The notes under the pieces were generated by a model, which worked only from the letters and a program-made list of their open reading frames with translations, was not told the DNA's origin and did no database searches. A DNA stretch of 64,000 bases from Euptelea pleiosperma (lineage: Eukaryota > Streptophyta > Magnoliopsida > Ranunculales > Eupteleaceae), in assembly GCA_035048495.1 (NCBI GenBank), contig JASUTR010000063.1, positions 105,357 through 169,356 on the forward strand, in the 5' to 3' direction. Shown here in pieces: positions 35,807 through 50,300 of this stretch. Both the position numbers and the translations under genes were made by a program. How positions within the stretch are numbered: position 1 is the first letter of the stretch; every line of letters begins with the position of its first letter.

Positions 35807-38107
35807 TTATGGGCTTCGGAATGTAACACACAAACTGAGTCCAATTAAAGACATTGACGCACGGATGGACCTAACTTGTTTCGACTGTCCCGAATCTCGT
35901 TCCAACACTTCAAATCTGTTGAAACAATAGTAATGGAAGAGTTTGAGTCTAATTATGAGGTCCGGTTGCGAAAAAGTCACAAGTAATAGGCTTCGGAATG
36001 TAACACACAAACTGAGTCCAATTTGAGACGTTGACGAACGGATGGAGCTAACTTGTTTTGACTGTCCCGAATCTTGTTTCAACACTTCAAATGTGTTGAA
36101 ACAATAGTAATAGAAGAGTTTGAGTCCAATCACGAGGTCCGGTTGCGAAAAAGTCACAAGTTATAGGCTTCGGAATGCAACACAGAAACTGAGTCCAATT
36201 TGAGACGTTGACGTACGGATGGAGCTAACTTGTTTTGACTGTCCCAAATCATGTTCCAACACATCAAATGTGTTGAAACAATAGTAATACAAGAGTTTGA
36301 GTCCAATTACGAGGTCCGGTTGCGAAAAAGTCACAAGTTATTGGCTTCGGAATGCAACACACAAACTGTGTCCAATTTGAGACGTTGACGCACTAATGTA
36401 GCTAACTTGTTTCGACTGTTCCGAATCTTGTTCCAACACTTCAAATCTGTTGAAACAATAGTAATAGAAGAGTTTGAGTCCAATCACGAGGTCCGGTTGC
36501 GAAAAAGTCACAAGTTATAGGCTTCGGAATGCAACAGAGAAACTGAGTCCAATTTGAGAAGTTGATGTACGGATGGAGCAAACTTGTTTCGACTATCCCA
36601 AATATTGTTCCAACACTTCAAATCTGTTGAAACAATAGTAATGGAAGAGTTTGAGTCTAATTATGAGGTCCGATTGCGAAAAAGTCACAAGTTATAGGCT
36701 TCAGAATGTAACATAGAAACTGAGTCCAATTTGAGACGTTGACGAACGGATGGAGCTAACTTGTTTCAACTATCCCGAATCTTGTTCCAACACTTCAAAT
36801 ATGTTGAAACAATAGTAATGGAAGAGTATGAGTCTAATTAGGAGGTCCGGTTGCGAAAAAGTCACAAGTTATAGGCTTCGGAATGTAACACACAAATTGA
36901 GTCCAATTAAAGACATTGACGCACGGATGGAGCTAACTTGTTTCGACTGTCCCGAATCTTGTTCCAACACTTCAAATCTGTTGAAACAATAGTAATGGAA
37001 GAGTTTGAGTCCAATTACGAGGTCCGGTTGCGAAAAAGTCACAAGTTATAGGCTTCGGAATGCAACACAGAAACTGATTCCAATTTGAGACGTTGACGTA
37101 CGGATGGAGCTAACTTGTTTTGACCGTCCCGAATCTTGTTCCAACACATCAAATGTGTTGAAACAATAGTAATACAAGAGTTTGAGTCCAATCACGAGGT
37201 CCGGTTGCGAAAAAGTCAAAAGTTATTGGCTTCGGAATGTAACACACAAACTGTGTCCAATTTGAGACGTTGACGCACGAATGTAGCTAACTTGTTTTGC
37301 CTGTCCCGAATCTTGTTCCAATACTTCAAATGGGTTGAAACAATAATAATGGAAGAGTTTGAGTAAAATTACGAGGTCTGATTGCGAAAAAGTCACAAGT
37401 TATAGGCTTAGGAACCTAACACACAAACTAAGTCCAATTTGAGACTTCGACGCACGGATGGAGGTAAGTTATTTTGACTGTCCCAAATACTGTTCCAACA
37501 ATTCAAATCTATTGAAACAATAGTAATGGAAGAGTTTGGGTCTAATTATGAGGTCTGGTTGCAAAAAAGTCACAAGTTATAAGCTTCGGAATGTAACACA
37601 CAAACTCAGTCCAATTTTAGACGTTGACGCACGGATGGAGCTAACTTGTTTCGACTATCACGAATCTTGTTCTAACACTTCAAATGTGTTGAAACAATAG
37701 TAATGGAAGAGTTTGAGTCCAATTACGAGGTCCGGTTGCGAAAAAGTCACAAGTTATTGGCTTCGGAATATAACACACAAACTGTGTCCAATTTGAGACG
37801 TTGACGCACAGATGGAGCAAACGGTTTTTGACTATCACGAATCTTGTTCTAACACTTCAAATGTGTTGAAACAATAGTAATGGAAGAGTTTGAGACCAAT
37901 TACGAGGTCCGATTGCGAAAAAGTCACAAGTTATAGGCTTCAGAATGTAACATAGAAACTGAGTCCAATTTGAGACGTTGACGAACGGATGGAGCTAACT
38001 TGTTTCAACTGTCCCGAATCTTGGTCCAACACTTCAAATATGGTCAAACAATAGTAGTGGAAGAGTATGAGTCTAATTAGGAGGTCCGGTTGCGAAAAAG
38101 TCACAAG
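35807..38107 (+). repeat. 13-monomer higher-order repeat, unit 2 (2301 bp)
   Basis: Second unit, near-identical to 33506-35806; one difference seen is gactatccc for gactgtccc near 36594. At 38108 a third unit begins in phase but soon switches to another monomer (gagctatcttg, ggaacaattc), so the clean repeat has two full units here. Confidence 0.9.
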
Positions 38108-41100
38108 TTATGGGCTTCGGAATGTAACACACAAACTGATTCCAATTAAAGACATTGAATCACGGATGGACCTAACTTGTTTCGACTGTCCCGAATCTTG
38201 TTCCAACACTTCAAATCTGTTGAAACAATAGTAATGGAAGAGTTTGAGTCTAATTATGAGGTCCGGTTGCGAAAAAGTCACAAGTAATAGGCTTCGGAAT
38301 GTAACACACAAACTGAGTCCAATTTGAGACGTTGACGAACGGATGGAGCTATCTTGTTTCGACTGTCCCGAATCTTGTTCCAACACTTCAAATGTGTTGA
38401 AACAATAGTAATGGAACAATTCAAGTCTAATTACGAGTTCCAGTTGCGAAAAAGTCACACGTTATAGGGTTCGAAACGTAACACACAAACTGAGTCCAAT
38501 TTTAGACGTTGACGAACGGATGGAGCTAACTTGTTTTGACTGTCCCGAATCTTGTTTCAACACTTCAAAAGTGTTGAAACCATAGTAATAGAAGAGTTTG
38601 AGTCCAATCTCGAGGTCCGGTTGCGAAAAAGTCACAAGTTATAGGCTTCGGAATGCAACACAGAAACTGAGTCCAATTTGAGACGTTGACGTACGGATGG
38701 AGCTAACTTGTTTTGACCGTCCCGAATCTTGTTCCAACACATCAAATGTGTTGAAACAATAGTAATACAAGAGTTTGAGTCCAATTACGAGGTCCGGTTG
38801 CGAAAAAGTCACAATTTATTGGCTTCGGAATGCAACACACAAACTGTGTCCAATTTGAGTCGTTGACGCACTAATGTAGCTAACTTGTTTCGACTGTTCC
38901 GAATCTTGTTCCAACACTTCAAATCTGTTGAAACAATAGTAATAGAAGAGTTTGAGTCCAATCACGAGGTCGGTTGCGAAGAAGTCACAAGTTATAGGCT
39001 TCGGAATGCAACAGTGAAACTGAGTCCAATTTGAGAAGTTGATGTACGGATGGAGCAAACTTGTTTCGACTGTCCCAAATATTGTTCCAACACTTCAAAT
39101 CTGTTGAAACAATAGTAATGGAAGAGTTTGAGTCTAATTATTAGGTCCGGTTGCGAAATAGTCACAAGTTATAGGCTTCGGAATGTAACACAGAAACTGA
39201 GTCCAATTTGAGACGTTGACGAACGGATGGAGCTAACTTGTTTCGACTATTCCGAATCTTGTTCCAACTCTTCAAATATGTTGAAACAATAGTAATGGAA
39301 GAGTATGAGTCTAATTATGAGGTCCGGTTGCGAAAAAGTCATAAGTTATAGGCTTCGGAATGTAACACACAAACTGAGTCCAATTTGAGACGTTGACGAA
39401 CGGATGGAGCTAACTTGTTTCGACTGTCCCGAAGCTTGTTCCAACACTTCAAATGTGTTGAAACAATAGTAATGGAAGAATTCGAGTCTAATTACGAGTT
39501 CCAGTTGCGAAAAAGTCACAAGTAATAGGGTTCGGAACGTAACACACAAACTGAGTCCAATTTCAGACGTTGACGAACGGATGGACCTAACTTGTTTTGA
39601 CTGTCCCGAATCTTGTTTCAACACTTCAAATGTGTTGAAATAATAGTAATAGAAGAGTTTGAGTCCAATCACGAGGTCCGGTTGCGAAAAAGTCACAAGT
39701 TATAGGCTTCGGAATGTAACACACAAACTGTGTCCAATTTGAGACGTTGACGAACGGATGGAGCTAACTTGTTTCAACTGTCCCGAAGCTTGTTCCAACA
39801 CTTCAAATGTGTTGAAACAATAGTAATGGAAGAATTCGAGTCTAATTACGAGTTCCAGTTGTGAAAAAGTCACAAGTTATAGGGTTCGGAACGGAACACA
39901 CAAACTGAGTCCAATTTTAGACGTTGATGAACGGATGGAGCTAACTTGTTTTGACTGTCCCGAATCCTGTTTCAATACTTCAAATCTGTTGAAACAATAG
40001 TAATGGAAGAGTTTGAGTCTAATTATGAGGTCCGGTTGGGAAAAAGTCACAAGTTATAGGCTTCGAAATGTAACACAGAAACTGAGTCCAATTTGAGACG
40101 TTGACGAACGGATGGAGCTAACTTGTTTCGACTGTTCCGAATCTTGTTCCAACTCTTCAAATATGTTGAAACAATAGTAATGGAAGAGTATGAGTGTAAT
40201 TATGAGGTCCGGTTGCACAAAAGTCACAAGTTATAGGCTTCGGAATGTAACACACAAACTGAGTCCAATTTGAGACGTTTACGAACGGATGGAGCTAACT
40301 TGTTTCGACTGTCCCGAAGCTTGTTCCAACACTTCAAATGTGTTGAAACAATAGTAATGGAAGAATTCGAGTCTAATTACGAGTTCCAGTTGCGAAAAAG
40401 TCACAAGTAATAGGGTTCGGAACGTAACACACAAACTGAGTCCAATTTGAGACGTTGACGAACGGATGGACCTAACTTGTTTTGACTGTCCCGAATCTTG
40501 TTTCAACACTTCAAATGTGTTGAAACAATAGTAATAGAAGAGTTTGAGTCCAATCAGGAGGTCCGGTTGCAAAAAAGTCACAAGTTATAGGCTTCGGAAT
40601 GTAACACACAAACTGAGTCCAATTTGAGACGTTGACGAACGGATGGAGCTAACTTGTTTCGACTGTCCCGAAGCTTGTTCCAACACTTCAAATGTGTTGA
40701 AACAATGGTAATGGAAGAATTCGAGTCTAATTACGAGTTCCAGTTGCGAAAAAGTCACAAGTAATAGGGTTCGGAACGTAACACCCAAACTGAGTCCAAT
40801 TTGAGACGTTGACGAACGGATGGACCTAACTTGTTTTGACTGTCCGAATCTTGTTTCAACACTTCAAATGTGTTGAAACAATAGTAATAGAAGAGTTTGA
40901 GTCCAATCACGAGGTCCGGTTGCGAAAAAGTCACAAGTTATAGGCTTCGGAATGCAACAGAGAAACTGAGTCCAATTTGAGAAGTTGATGTACGGATGGA
41001 GCAAACTTGTTTCGACTGTCCCAAATATTGTTCCAACACTTCAAATCTGTTGAAACAATAGTAATGGAAGAGTTTGAGTCTAATTATGAGGTCCGGTTGC

Positions 41101-42031
41101 GAAAAAGTCACAAGTTATAGGCTTCAGAATGTAACATAGAAAACTGAGTCCAATTTGAGACGTTGACGAACGGATGGAGCTAACTTGTTTCAACTATCCC
41201 GAATCTTGTTCCAACACTTCAAATATGTTGAAACAATAGTAATGGAAGAGTATGAGTCTAATTAGGAGGTCCGGTTGCGAAAAAGTCACAAGTTATAGGC
41301 TTCGGAATGTAGCACACAAATTGAGTCCAATTAAAGACATTGACGCACGGATGGAGCTAACTTGTTTCGACTGTCCCGAATCTTGTTCCAACACTTCAAA
41401 TCTGTTGAAACAATAGTAATGGAAGAGTTTGAGTCCAATTACGAGGTCCGGTTGCGAAAAAGTCACAAGTTATAGGCTTCGGAATGCAACACAGAAACTG
41501 AGTCCAATTTGAGACGTTGACGTACGGATGGAGCTAACTTGTTTTGACCGTCCCGAATCTTGTTCCAACACATCAAATGTGTTGAAACAATAGTAATACA
41601 AGAGTTTGAGTCCAATCACGAGGTCCGGTTGCGAAAAAGTCACAAGTTATAGGCTTCGGAATGTAACACACAAACTGAATCCAATTTGAGACGTTGACGC
41701 ACGGATGGAGCTAACTTGTTTCGACTATCACGAATCTTGTTCTAACACTTCAAATGTGTTGAAACAATAGTAATGGAAGAGTTTGAGTGCAATTACGAGG
41801 TCCGGTTGCGAAAAAGTCACAAGTTATAGGCTTCAGAATGTAACATAGAAACTGAGTCCAATTTGAGACGTTGACGAACGGATGGAGCTAACTTGTTTCA
41901 ACTGTCCCGAATCTTGTTCCAACACTTCAAATATGGTCAAACAATAGTAATGGAAGAGTATGAGTCTAATTAGGAGGTCCGATTGCGAAAAAGTCACAAG
42001 TTATAGGCTTCGGAATGTAACACACAAACTG
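38108..42031 (+). repeat. Satellite mosaic between the 13-mer domain and block A copy
   Basis: About 22 monomers combining pieces of block D (40185-41277), a partial third 13-mer unit at its start, and a segment at about 41.28-42.03 kb that matches about 16.33-17.09 kb at an offset of about 24.94 kb. Private changes include a lost g in gaggtcggttgcgaag near 38968. No gene is present. Confidence 0.75.
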
Positions 42032-42043
42032 GACGTTGACGCA
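42019..42043 (+). repeat. Shortened monomer (12-bp deletion), copy 2
   Basis: Same missing agtccaatttga as at 17088; the junction is 42031/42032. The following gtagctaaattg variant is shared by all three copies. Confidence 0.88.
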
Positions 42044-42044
42044 C

Positions 42045-45000
42045 GAATGTAGCTAAATTGTTTTGCCTGTCCCGAATCTTGTTCCAATACTTCAAATGGG
42101 TTGAAACAATAATAATGGAAGAGTTGAGTAAAATTACGAGGTCTGATTGCGAAAAAGTCACAAGTTATAGGCTTAGGAACCTAACACACAAACTAAGTCC
42201 AATTTGAGACTTCGACGCACGGATGGAGGTAAGTTATTTTGACTGTCCCAAATACTGTTCCAACAATTCAAATCTATTGAAACAATAGTAATGGAAGAGT
42301 TTGGGTCTAATTATGAGGTCTGGTTGCGAAAAAGTCACAAGTTATAAGCTTCGGAATGTAACACACAAACTGAGTCCAATTTTAGACGTTGACGCACGGA
42401 TGGAGCTAACTTGTTTCGACTATCACGAATCTTGTTCTAACACTTCAAATGTGTTGAAACAATAGTAATGGAAGAGTTTGAGTCCAATTACGAGGTCCGG
42501 TTGCGAAAAAGTCACAAGTTATTGGCTTCGGAATATAACACACAAACTGTGTCCAATTTGAGACGTTGACGCACGGATGGAGCAAACGGTATTTGACTAT
42601 CACGGATCTTGTTCTAACACTTCAAATGTGTTGAAACAATAGTAATGGAAGAGTTTGAGACCAATTACGAGGTCCGATTGCGAAAAAGTCACAAGTTATA
42701 GGCTTCAGAATGTAACATAGAAACTGAGTCCAATTTGAGACGTTGACGAACGGATGGAGCTAACTTGTTTCAACTGTCCCGAATCTTGTTCCAACACTTC
42801 AAATATGGTCAAACAATAGTAATGGAAGAGTATGAGTCTAATTAGGAGGTCCGGTTGCGAAAAAGTCACAAGTTATAGGCTTCGGAATGTAACACACAAA
42901 CTGAGTCCAATTAAAGACATTGACGCACGGATGGACCTAACTTGTTTCGACTGTCCCGAATCTTGTTCCAACACTTCAAATCTGTTGAAACAATAGTAAT
43001 GGAAGAGTTTGAGTCTAATTATGAGGTCCGGTTGCGAAAAAGTCACAAGTAATAGGCTTCGGAATGTAACACACAAACTGAGTCCAATTTGAGACGTTGA
43101 CGAACGTATGGAGCTATCTTGTTTCGACTGTCCCGAATCTTGTTCCAACACTTCAAATGTGTTGAAACAATAGTAATGGAACAATTCGAGTCTAATTACG
43201 AGTTCCAGTTGCGAAAAAGTCACAAGTTATAGGGTTCGGAACGTAACACACAAACTGAGTCCAATTTTAGACGTTGACGAACGGATGGAGCTAACTTGTT
43301 TTGACTGTCCCGAATCTTGTTTCAACACTTCAAAAGTGTTGAAACAATAGTAATAGAAGAGTTTGAGTCCAATCACGAGGTCCGGTTGCGAAAAAGTCAC
43401 AAGTTATAGGCTTCGGAAAGCAACACAGAAACTGAGTCCAATTTGAGACGTTGACGTACGGATGGAGGTAACTTGTTTCGACCGTCCCGAATCTTGTTCC
43501 AACACATCATATGTGTTGAAACAATAGTAATACAAGAGTTTGAGTCCAATTACGAGGTCCAATTGCGAAAAAGTTACAAGTTATTGGCTAGGGAATGTAA
43601 CACACAAACTGTGTCCAATTTCAGACGTTGTCGCACGGATGGAGCTAACTTGTTTTGCCTGTCCCGAATCTTATTCCAATACTTCAAATGTGTTGAAACA
43701 ATAATAATGGAAGAGTTTGAGTAAAATTACGAGGTCTGATTGCGAAAAAGTCACAAGTTATAGGCTTCGGAATGTTACACACAAATTGAGTCGAATTTGA
43801 GACGTTGATGCACGGATCGAGCTAACTTGTTTCGACTGTCCCAAATCTTGTTCCAACACTTCAAATCTGTTGAAACAATAGTAATAGAAGAGTTTGAGTC
43901 CAATTACGATGTCCGGTTGCGAAAAAGTCACAAGTTATAGGGTTCGGAATGTAACACACAAACTGAGTCCAATTTTAGACGTTGACGAACGGATGGAGCT
44001 AACTTGTTTTGACTGTCCCGAATCTTGTTTCAACACTTCAAATGTGTTGAAACAATAGTAATAGAAGAGTTTGAGTCCAATCACGAGGTCCGGTTGCGAA
44101 AAAGTCACAAGTTATAGGCTTCGGAATGCAACACAGAAACTGAGTCCAATTTGAGACGTTGACGTACGGATGGAGCTAACTTGTTTTGACCGTCCCGAAT
44201 CTTGTTCCAACACATCAAATGTGTTGAAACAATAGTAATACAAGAGTTTGAGTCCAATTACGAGGTCCGGTTGCGAAAAGTCACAAGTTATTGGCTTCGG
44301 AATGTAACACACAAACTGTGTCCAATTTGAGACGTTGACGCACGGATGGAGCTAACTTGTTTTGACTGTCCCAAATATTGTTCCAACACATCAAATCTGT
44401 TGAAAGAATAGTAATGGAAGAGTTTGAGTCTAATTATGAGGTCCGGTTTGGAAAAAAGTCACAAGTTATATGCTTCAGAATGTAACATAGAAACTGAGTC
44501 CAATTTGAGACGTTGACGAACGGATGGAGCTAACTTGTTTCAACTATCCCGAATCTTGTTCCAACACATCAAATATGTGGAAACAATAGTAATGGAGAGT
44601 ATGAGTCTAATTAGGAGGTCCGGTTGCGAAAAAGTCACAAGTTATAGGCTTCGGAATGTAACACACAAATTGAGTCCAATTAAAGACATTGACGCACGGA
44701 TGGAGCTAACTTGTTTCAACTGTCCCGAATCTTGTTCGAATACTTCAAATCTGTTGAAACAATTGTAATGGAAGAGTTTCAGTCCAATTACGAGGTCCGG
44801 TTGCGAAAAAGTCACAAGTTATAGGCTTCGGAATGCAACACAGAAACTGAGTCCAATTTGAGACGTTGACGTACGGATGGAGCTAACTTGTTTTGACCGT
44901 CCCGAATCTTGTTCCAACACATCAAATGTGTTGAAACAATAGTAATACAAGAGTTTGAGTCCAATCACGAGGTCCGGTTGCGAAAAAGTCAAAAGTTATT

Positions 45001-45540
45001 GGCTTCGGAATGTAACACACAAACTGAGTCCAATTTGAGACGTTGACGAACGGATGGAGCTAACTTGTTTCAACTATCCCGAATCTTGTTCCAACACTTC
45101 AAATATGTTGAAACAATAGTAATGGAAGAGTATGAGTCTAATTAGGAGGTCCGGTTGCGAAAAAGTCACAAGTTATAGGCTTCGGAATGTAGCACACAAA
45201 TTGAGTCCAATTAAAGACATTGACGCACGGATGGAGCTAACTTGTTTCGACTGTCCCGAATCTTGTTCCAACACTTCAAATCTGTTGAAACAATAGTAAT
45301 GGAAGAGTTTGAGTCCAATTACGAGGTCCGGTTGCGAAAAAGTCACAAGTTATAGGCTTCGGAATGCAACACAGAAACTGAGTCCAATTTGAGACGTTGA
45401 CGTACGGATGGAGCTAACTTGTTTTGACCGTCCCGAATCTTGTTCCAACACATCAAATGTGTTGAAACAATAGTAATACAAGAGTTTGAGTCCAATCACG
45501 AGGTCCGGTTGCGAAAAAGTCACAAGTTATAGGCTTCGGA
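42045..45540 (+). repeat. Satellite block A, downstream copy
   Basis: Counterpart of about 13220-16720 at an offset of about 28.82 kb, with single-base differences such as gaagagttgag near 42122 and gcaaacggtattt near 42586. Satellite only. Confidence 0.8.
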
Positions 45541-46070
45541 ATGTAACACACAAACTGAGTCCAATTTGAGACGTTGACGAACGGATGGAGCTAACTTGTT
45601 TCAACTATCCCGAATCTTGTTCCAACACTTCAAATATGTTGAAACAATAGTAATGGAAGAGTATGAGTCTAATTAGGAGGTCCGGTTGCGAAAAAGTCAC
45701 AAGTTATAGGCTTCGGAATGTAGCACACAAATTGAGTCCAATTAAAGACATTGACGCACGGATGGAGCTAACTTGTTTCGACTGTCCCGAATCTTGTTCC
45801 AACACTTCAAATCTGTTGAAACAATAGTAATGGAAGAGTTTGAGTCCAATTACGAGGTCCGGTTGCGAAAAAGTCACAAGTTATAGGCTTCGGAATGCAA
45901 CACAGAAACTGAGTCCAATTTGAGACGTTGACGTACGGATGGAGCTAACTTGTTTTGACCGTCCCGAATCTTGTTCCAACACATCAAATGTGTTGAAACA
46001 ATAGTAATACAAGAGTTTGAGTCCAATCACGAGGTCCGGTTGCGAAAAAGTCACAAGTTATAGGCTTCGG
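45000..46070 (+). repeat. Tandem duplication of three monomers (531 bp)
   Basis: The rare ggaatgtagcacac variant occurs near 45190 and again 531 bp (3 x 177) later near 45721, with matching neighbours. This is local amplification at a level between monomer and 13-mer. Confidence 0.75.
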
Positions 46071-46375
46071 AATGCAACACAGAAACTGAGTCCAATTTGA
46101 GACGTTGACGTACGGATGGAGCTAACTTGTTTTGACCGTCCCGAATCTTGTTCCAACACATCAAATGTGTTGAAACAATAGTAATACAAGAGTTTGAGTC
46201 CAATCACGAGGTCCGGTTGCGAAAAAGTCACAAGTTATAGGCTTCGGAATGCAACACAGAAACTGAGTCCAATTTGAGACGTTGACGTACGGATGGAGCT
46301 AACTTGTTTTGACCGTCCCGAATCTTGTTCCAACACATCAAATGTGTTGAAACAATAGTAATACAAGAGTTTGAG
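45840..46375 (+). repeat. Run of three nearly identical adjacent monomers
   Basis: The gcaacacagaaactgag / gacgtacgg / gaccgtcccg / acatcaaatgtg monomer repeats at exactly 177 bp (45892, 46069, 46246), with the only clear change being caattacgagg against caatcacgagg at the first boundary. Elsewhere neighbouring monomers differ, so this looks like recent single-unit amplification. Confidence 0.82.
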
Positions 46376-47316
46376 TCCTATTACGAGGTCCGGTTGCAAA
46401 AAAGTCACAAGTTATTGGCTTCGGAATGCAACACACAAACTGTGTCCAATTTGAGACGTTGACGCATGAATGTAGCTAACTTGTTTCGACTGTTCCGAAT
46501 CTTGTTCCAACACTTCAAATCTGTTGAAACAATAGTAATGGAAGAGTTTGAGTCCAATCACGAGGTCCGGTTGCGAAAAAGTCACAAGTTATAGGCTTCG
46601 GAATGCAACAGAGAAACTGAGTCCAATTTGAGAAGTTGATGTACGGATGGAGCAAACTTGTTTCGACTGTCCCAAATATTGTTCCAACACTTCAAATCTG
46701 TTGAAACAATAGTAATGGAAGAGTTTGAGTCTAATTATTAGGTCCGGTTGCGAAATAGTCACAAGTTATAGGCTTCGGAATGTAACACAGAAACTGAGTC
46801 CAATTGAGACGTTGACGAACGAATGGAGCTAACTTGTTTTGACTGTTCCGAATCTTGTTCCAACTCTTCAAATATGTTGAAACAGTAGTAATGGAAGAGT
46901 ATGAGTCTAATTATGAGGTCCGGTTGCGAAAAAGTCACAAGTTATAGGCTTCGGAATGTAACACACAAACTGAATCCAATTTGAGACGTTGACACACGGA
47001 TGGAGCTAACTTGTTTCGACTATCACGAATCTAGTTCTAAACACTTCAAATGTGTTGAAACAATAGTAATGGAAGAGTTTGAGTGCAAATTACGAGGTTC
47101 CGGTTGCGAAAAAGTCACAAGTTATAGGCTTCAGAATGTAACATAGAAACTGAGTCCAATTTGAGACGTTGACGAACGGATGGAGCTAACTTGTTTCAAC
47201 TGTCCCGAATCTTGTTCCAACACTTCAAATATGGTCAAACAATAGTAATGGAAGAGTATGAGTCTAATTAGGAGGTCCGATTGCGAAAAAGTCACAAGTT
47301 ATAGGCTTCGGAATGT

Positions 47317-47341
47317 AACACACAAACTGGACGTTGACGCA
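47317..47341 (+). repeat. Shortened monomer (12-bp deletion), copy 3
   Basis: Third occurrence of the agtccaatttga deletion, junction 47329/47330, 30241 bp from the first copy. It anchors the left side of the large duplicated block. Confidence 0.88.
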
Positions 47342-50300
47342 CGAATGTAGCTAAATTGTTTTGCCTGTCCCGAATCTTGTTCCAATACTTCAAATGGGTT
47401 GAAACAATAATAATGGAAGAGTTTGAGTAAAATTACGAGGTCTGATTGCGAAAAAGTCACAAGTTATAGGCTTAGGAACCTAACACACAAACTAAGTCCA
47501 ATTTGAGACTTCGACGCACGGATGGAGGTAAGTTATTTTGACTGTCCCAAATACTGTTCCAACAATTCAAATCTATTGAAACAATAGTAATGGAAGAGTT
47601 TGGGTCTAATGATGAGGTCTAGTTGCGAAAAAGTCACAAGTTATAAGCTTCGGAATGTAACACACAAACTGAGTCCAATTTTAGACGTTGACGCACGGAT
47701 GGAGCTAACTTGTTTCGACTATCACGAATCTTGTTCTAACACTTCAAATGTGTTGAAACAATAGTAATGGAAGAGTTTGAGTCAATTACGAGGTCCGGTT
47801 GCGAAAAAGTCACAAGTTATTGGCTTCGGAATATAACACACAAACTGTGTCCAATTTGAGACGCTGACGCACGGATGGAGCAAACGGTTTTTGACTATCA
47901 CGGATCTTGTTCTAACACTTCAAATGTGTTGAAACAATAGTAATGGAAGAGTTTGAGTGCAATTACGAGGTCCGGTTGCGAAAAAGTCACAAGTTATAGG
48001 CTTCAGAATGTAACATAGAAACTGAGTCCAATTTGAGACGTTGACGAACGGATGGAGCTAACTTGTTTCAACTGTCCCGAATCTTGTTCCAAACACTTCA
48101 AATATGGTCAAACAATAGTAATGGAAGAGTATGAGTCTAATTAGGAGGTCCGATTGCGAAAAAGTCACAAGTTATAGGCTTCGGAATGTAACACACAAAC
48201 TGAGTCCAATTAAAGACATTGACGCACGGATGGACCTAACTTGTTTCGACTGTCCCGAATCTTGTTCCAACACTTCAAGTCTGTTGAAACAATAGTAATG
48301 GAAGAGTTTGAGTCTAATTATGAGGTCCGGTTGCGAAAAAGTCACAAGTAATAGGCTTCGGAATGTAACACACAAACTGAGTCCAATTTGAGACGTTGAC
48401 GAACGGATGGAGCTATCTTGTTTCGACTGTCCCGAATCTTGTTCCAACACTTCAAATGTGTTGAAACAATAGTAATGGAACAATTCGAGTCTAATTACGA
48501 GTTCCAGTTGCGAAAAAGTCACACGTTATAGGGTTCGGAACGTAACACACAAACTGAGTCCAATTTTAGACGTTGACGAACGGATGGAGCTAACTTGTTT
48601 TGACTGTCCCGAATCTTGTTTCAACACTTCAAATGTGTTGAAACAATAGTAATAGAAGAGTTTGAGTCCAATCACGAGGTCCGGTTGCGAAAAAGTCACA
48701 AGTTATAGGCTTCGGAATGCAACACAGAAACTGAGTCCAATTTGAGACGTTGACGTACGGATGGAGCTAACTTGTTTTGACCGTCCCGAATCTTGTTCCA
48801 ACACATCAAATGTGTTGAAACAATAGTAATACAAGAGTTTGAGTCCAATTACGAGGTCCGGTTGCAAAAAAGTCACAAGTTATTGGCTTCGGAATGCAAC
48901 ACACAAACTGTGTCCAATTTGAGACGTTGACGCATGAATGTAGCTAACTTGTTTCGACTGTTCCGAATCTTGTTCCAACACTTCAAATCTGTTGAAACAA
49001 TAGTAATGGAAGAGTTTGAGTCTAATTATTAGGTCCGGTTGCGAAATAGTCACAAGTTATAGGCTTCGGAATGTAACACAGAAACTGAGTCCAATTTGAG
49101 ACGTTGACGAACGAATGGAGCTAACTTGTTTTGACTGTTCCGAATCTTGTTCCAACTCTTCAAATATGTTGAAACAATAGTAATGGAAGAGTATGAGTCT
49201 AATTATGAGGTCCGGTTGCGAAAAAGTCACAAGTTATAGGCTTCGGAATGTAACACACAAACTGAGTCCAATTTGAGACGTTGACGAACGGATGGAGCTA
49301 ACTTGTTTCGACTGTCCCGAAGCTTGTTCCAACACTTCAAATGTGTTGAAACAATAGTAATGGAAGATTCGAGTCTAATACGAGTTCCAGTTGCGAAAAA
49401 GTCACAAGTAATAGGGTTCGGAACGTAACACACAAACTGAGTCCAATTTGAGACGTTGACGAACGGATGGACCTAACTTGTTTTGACTGTCCCCGAATCT
49501 TGTTTCAACACTTCAAATGTGTTGAAACAATAGTAATAGAAGAGTTTGAGTCCAATCACGAGGTCGGTTGCGAAAAAGTCACAAGTTATAGGCTTCGGAA
49601 TGTAACACACAAACTGAGTCCAATTTGAGACGTTGACGAACGGATGGAGCTAACTTGTTTCAACTGTCCCGAAGCTTGTTCCAACACTTCAAATGTGTTG
49701 AAACAATAGTAATGGAAGAATTCGAGTCTAATTACGAGTTCCAGTTGCGAAAAAAGTCACAAGTTATAGGGTTCGGAACGTAACACACAAACTGAGTCCA
49801 ATTTTAGACGTTGATGAATGGATGGAGCTAACTTGTTTTGACTGTCCCGAATCTTGTTTCAACACTTCAAATGTGTTGAAACAATAGTAATAGAAGAGTT
49901 TGAGTCCAATCACGAGGTCCCGGTTGCGAAAAAGTCACAAGTTATTGGCTTCAGAATGTAAACACACAAACTGTGTCCAATTTGAGACGTTGACGCACGA
50001 ATGTTGCTACCTTGTTTTGCCTGTCCCGAATCTTGTTCCAACACTTCAAATGGGTTAAAACAATAATAATGGAAGAGTTTGAGTAAAATTACGAGGTCTG
50101 ATTGCCAAAAAAGTCACAAGTTATAGGCTTAGGAACGTAACACACAAACTAAGTCCAATTTGAGACTTTGACGCACGGATGGAGGTAAGTTGTTTTGACT
50201 GTCCCAAATACTGTGCCAACACTTCAAATCTATTGAAACAATAGTAATGGAAGAGTTTGGGTCTAATTATGAGGTCCGGTTGCGAAAAAGTCACAAGTTA

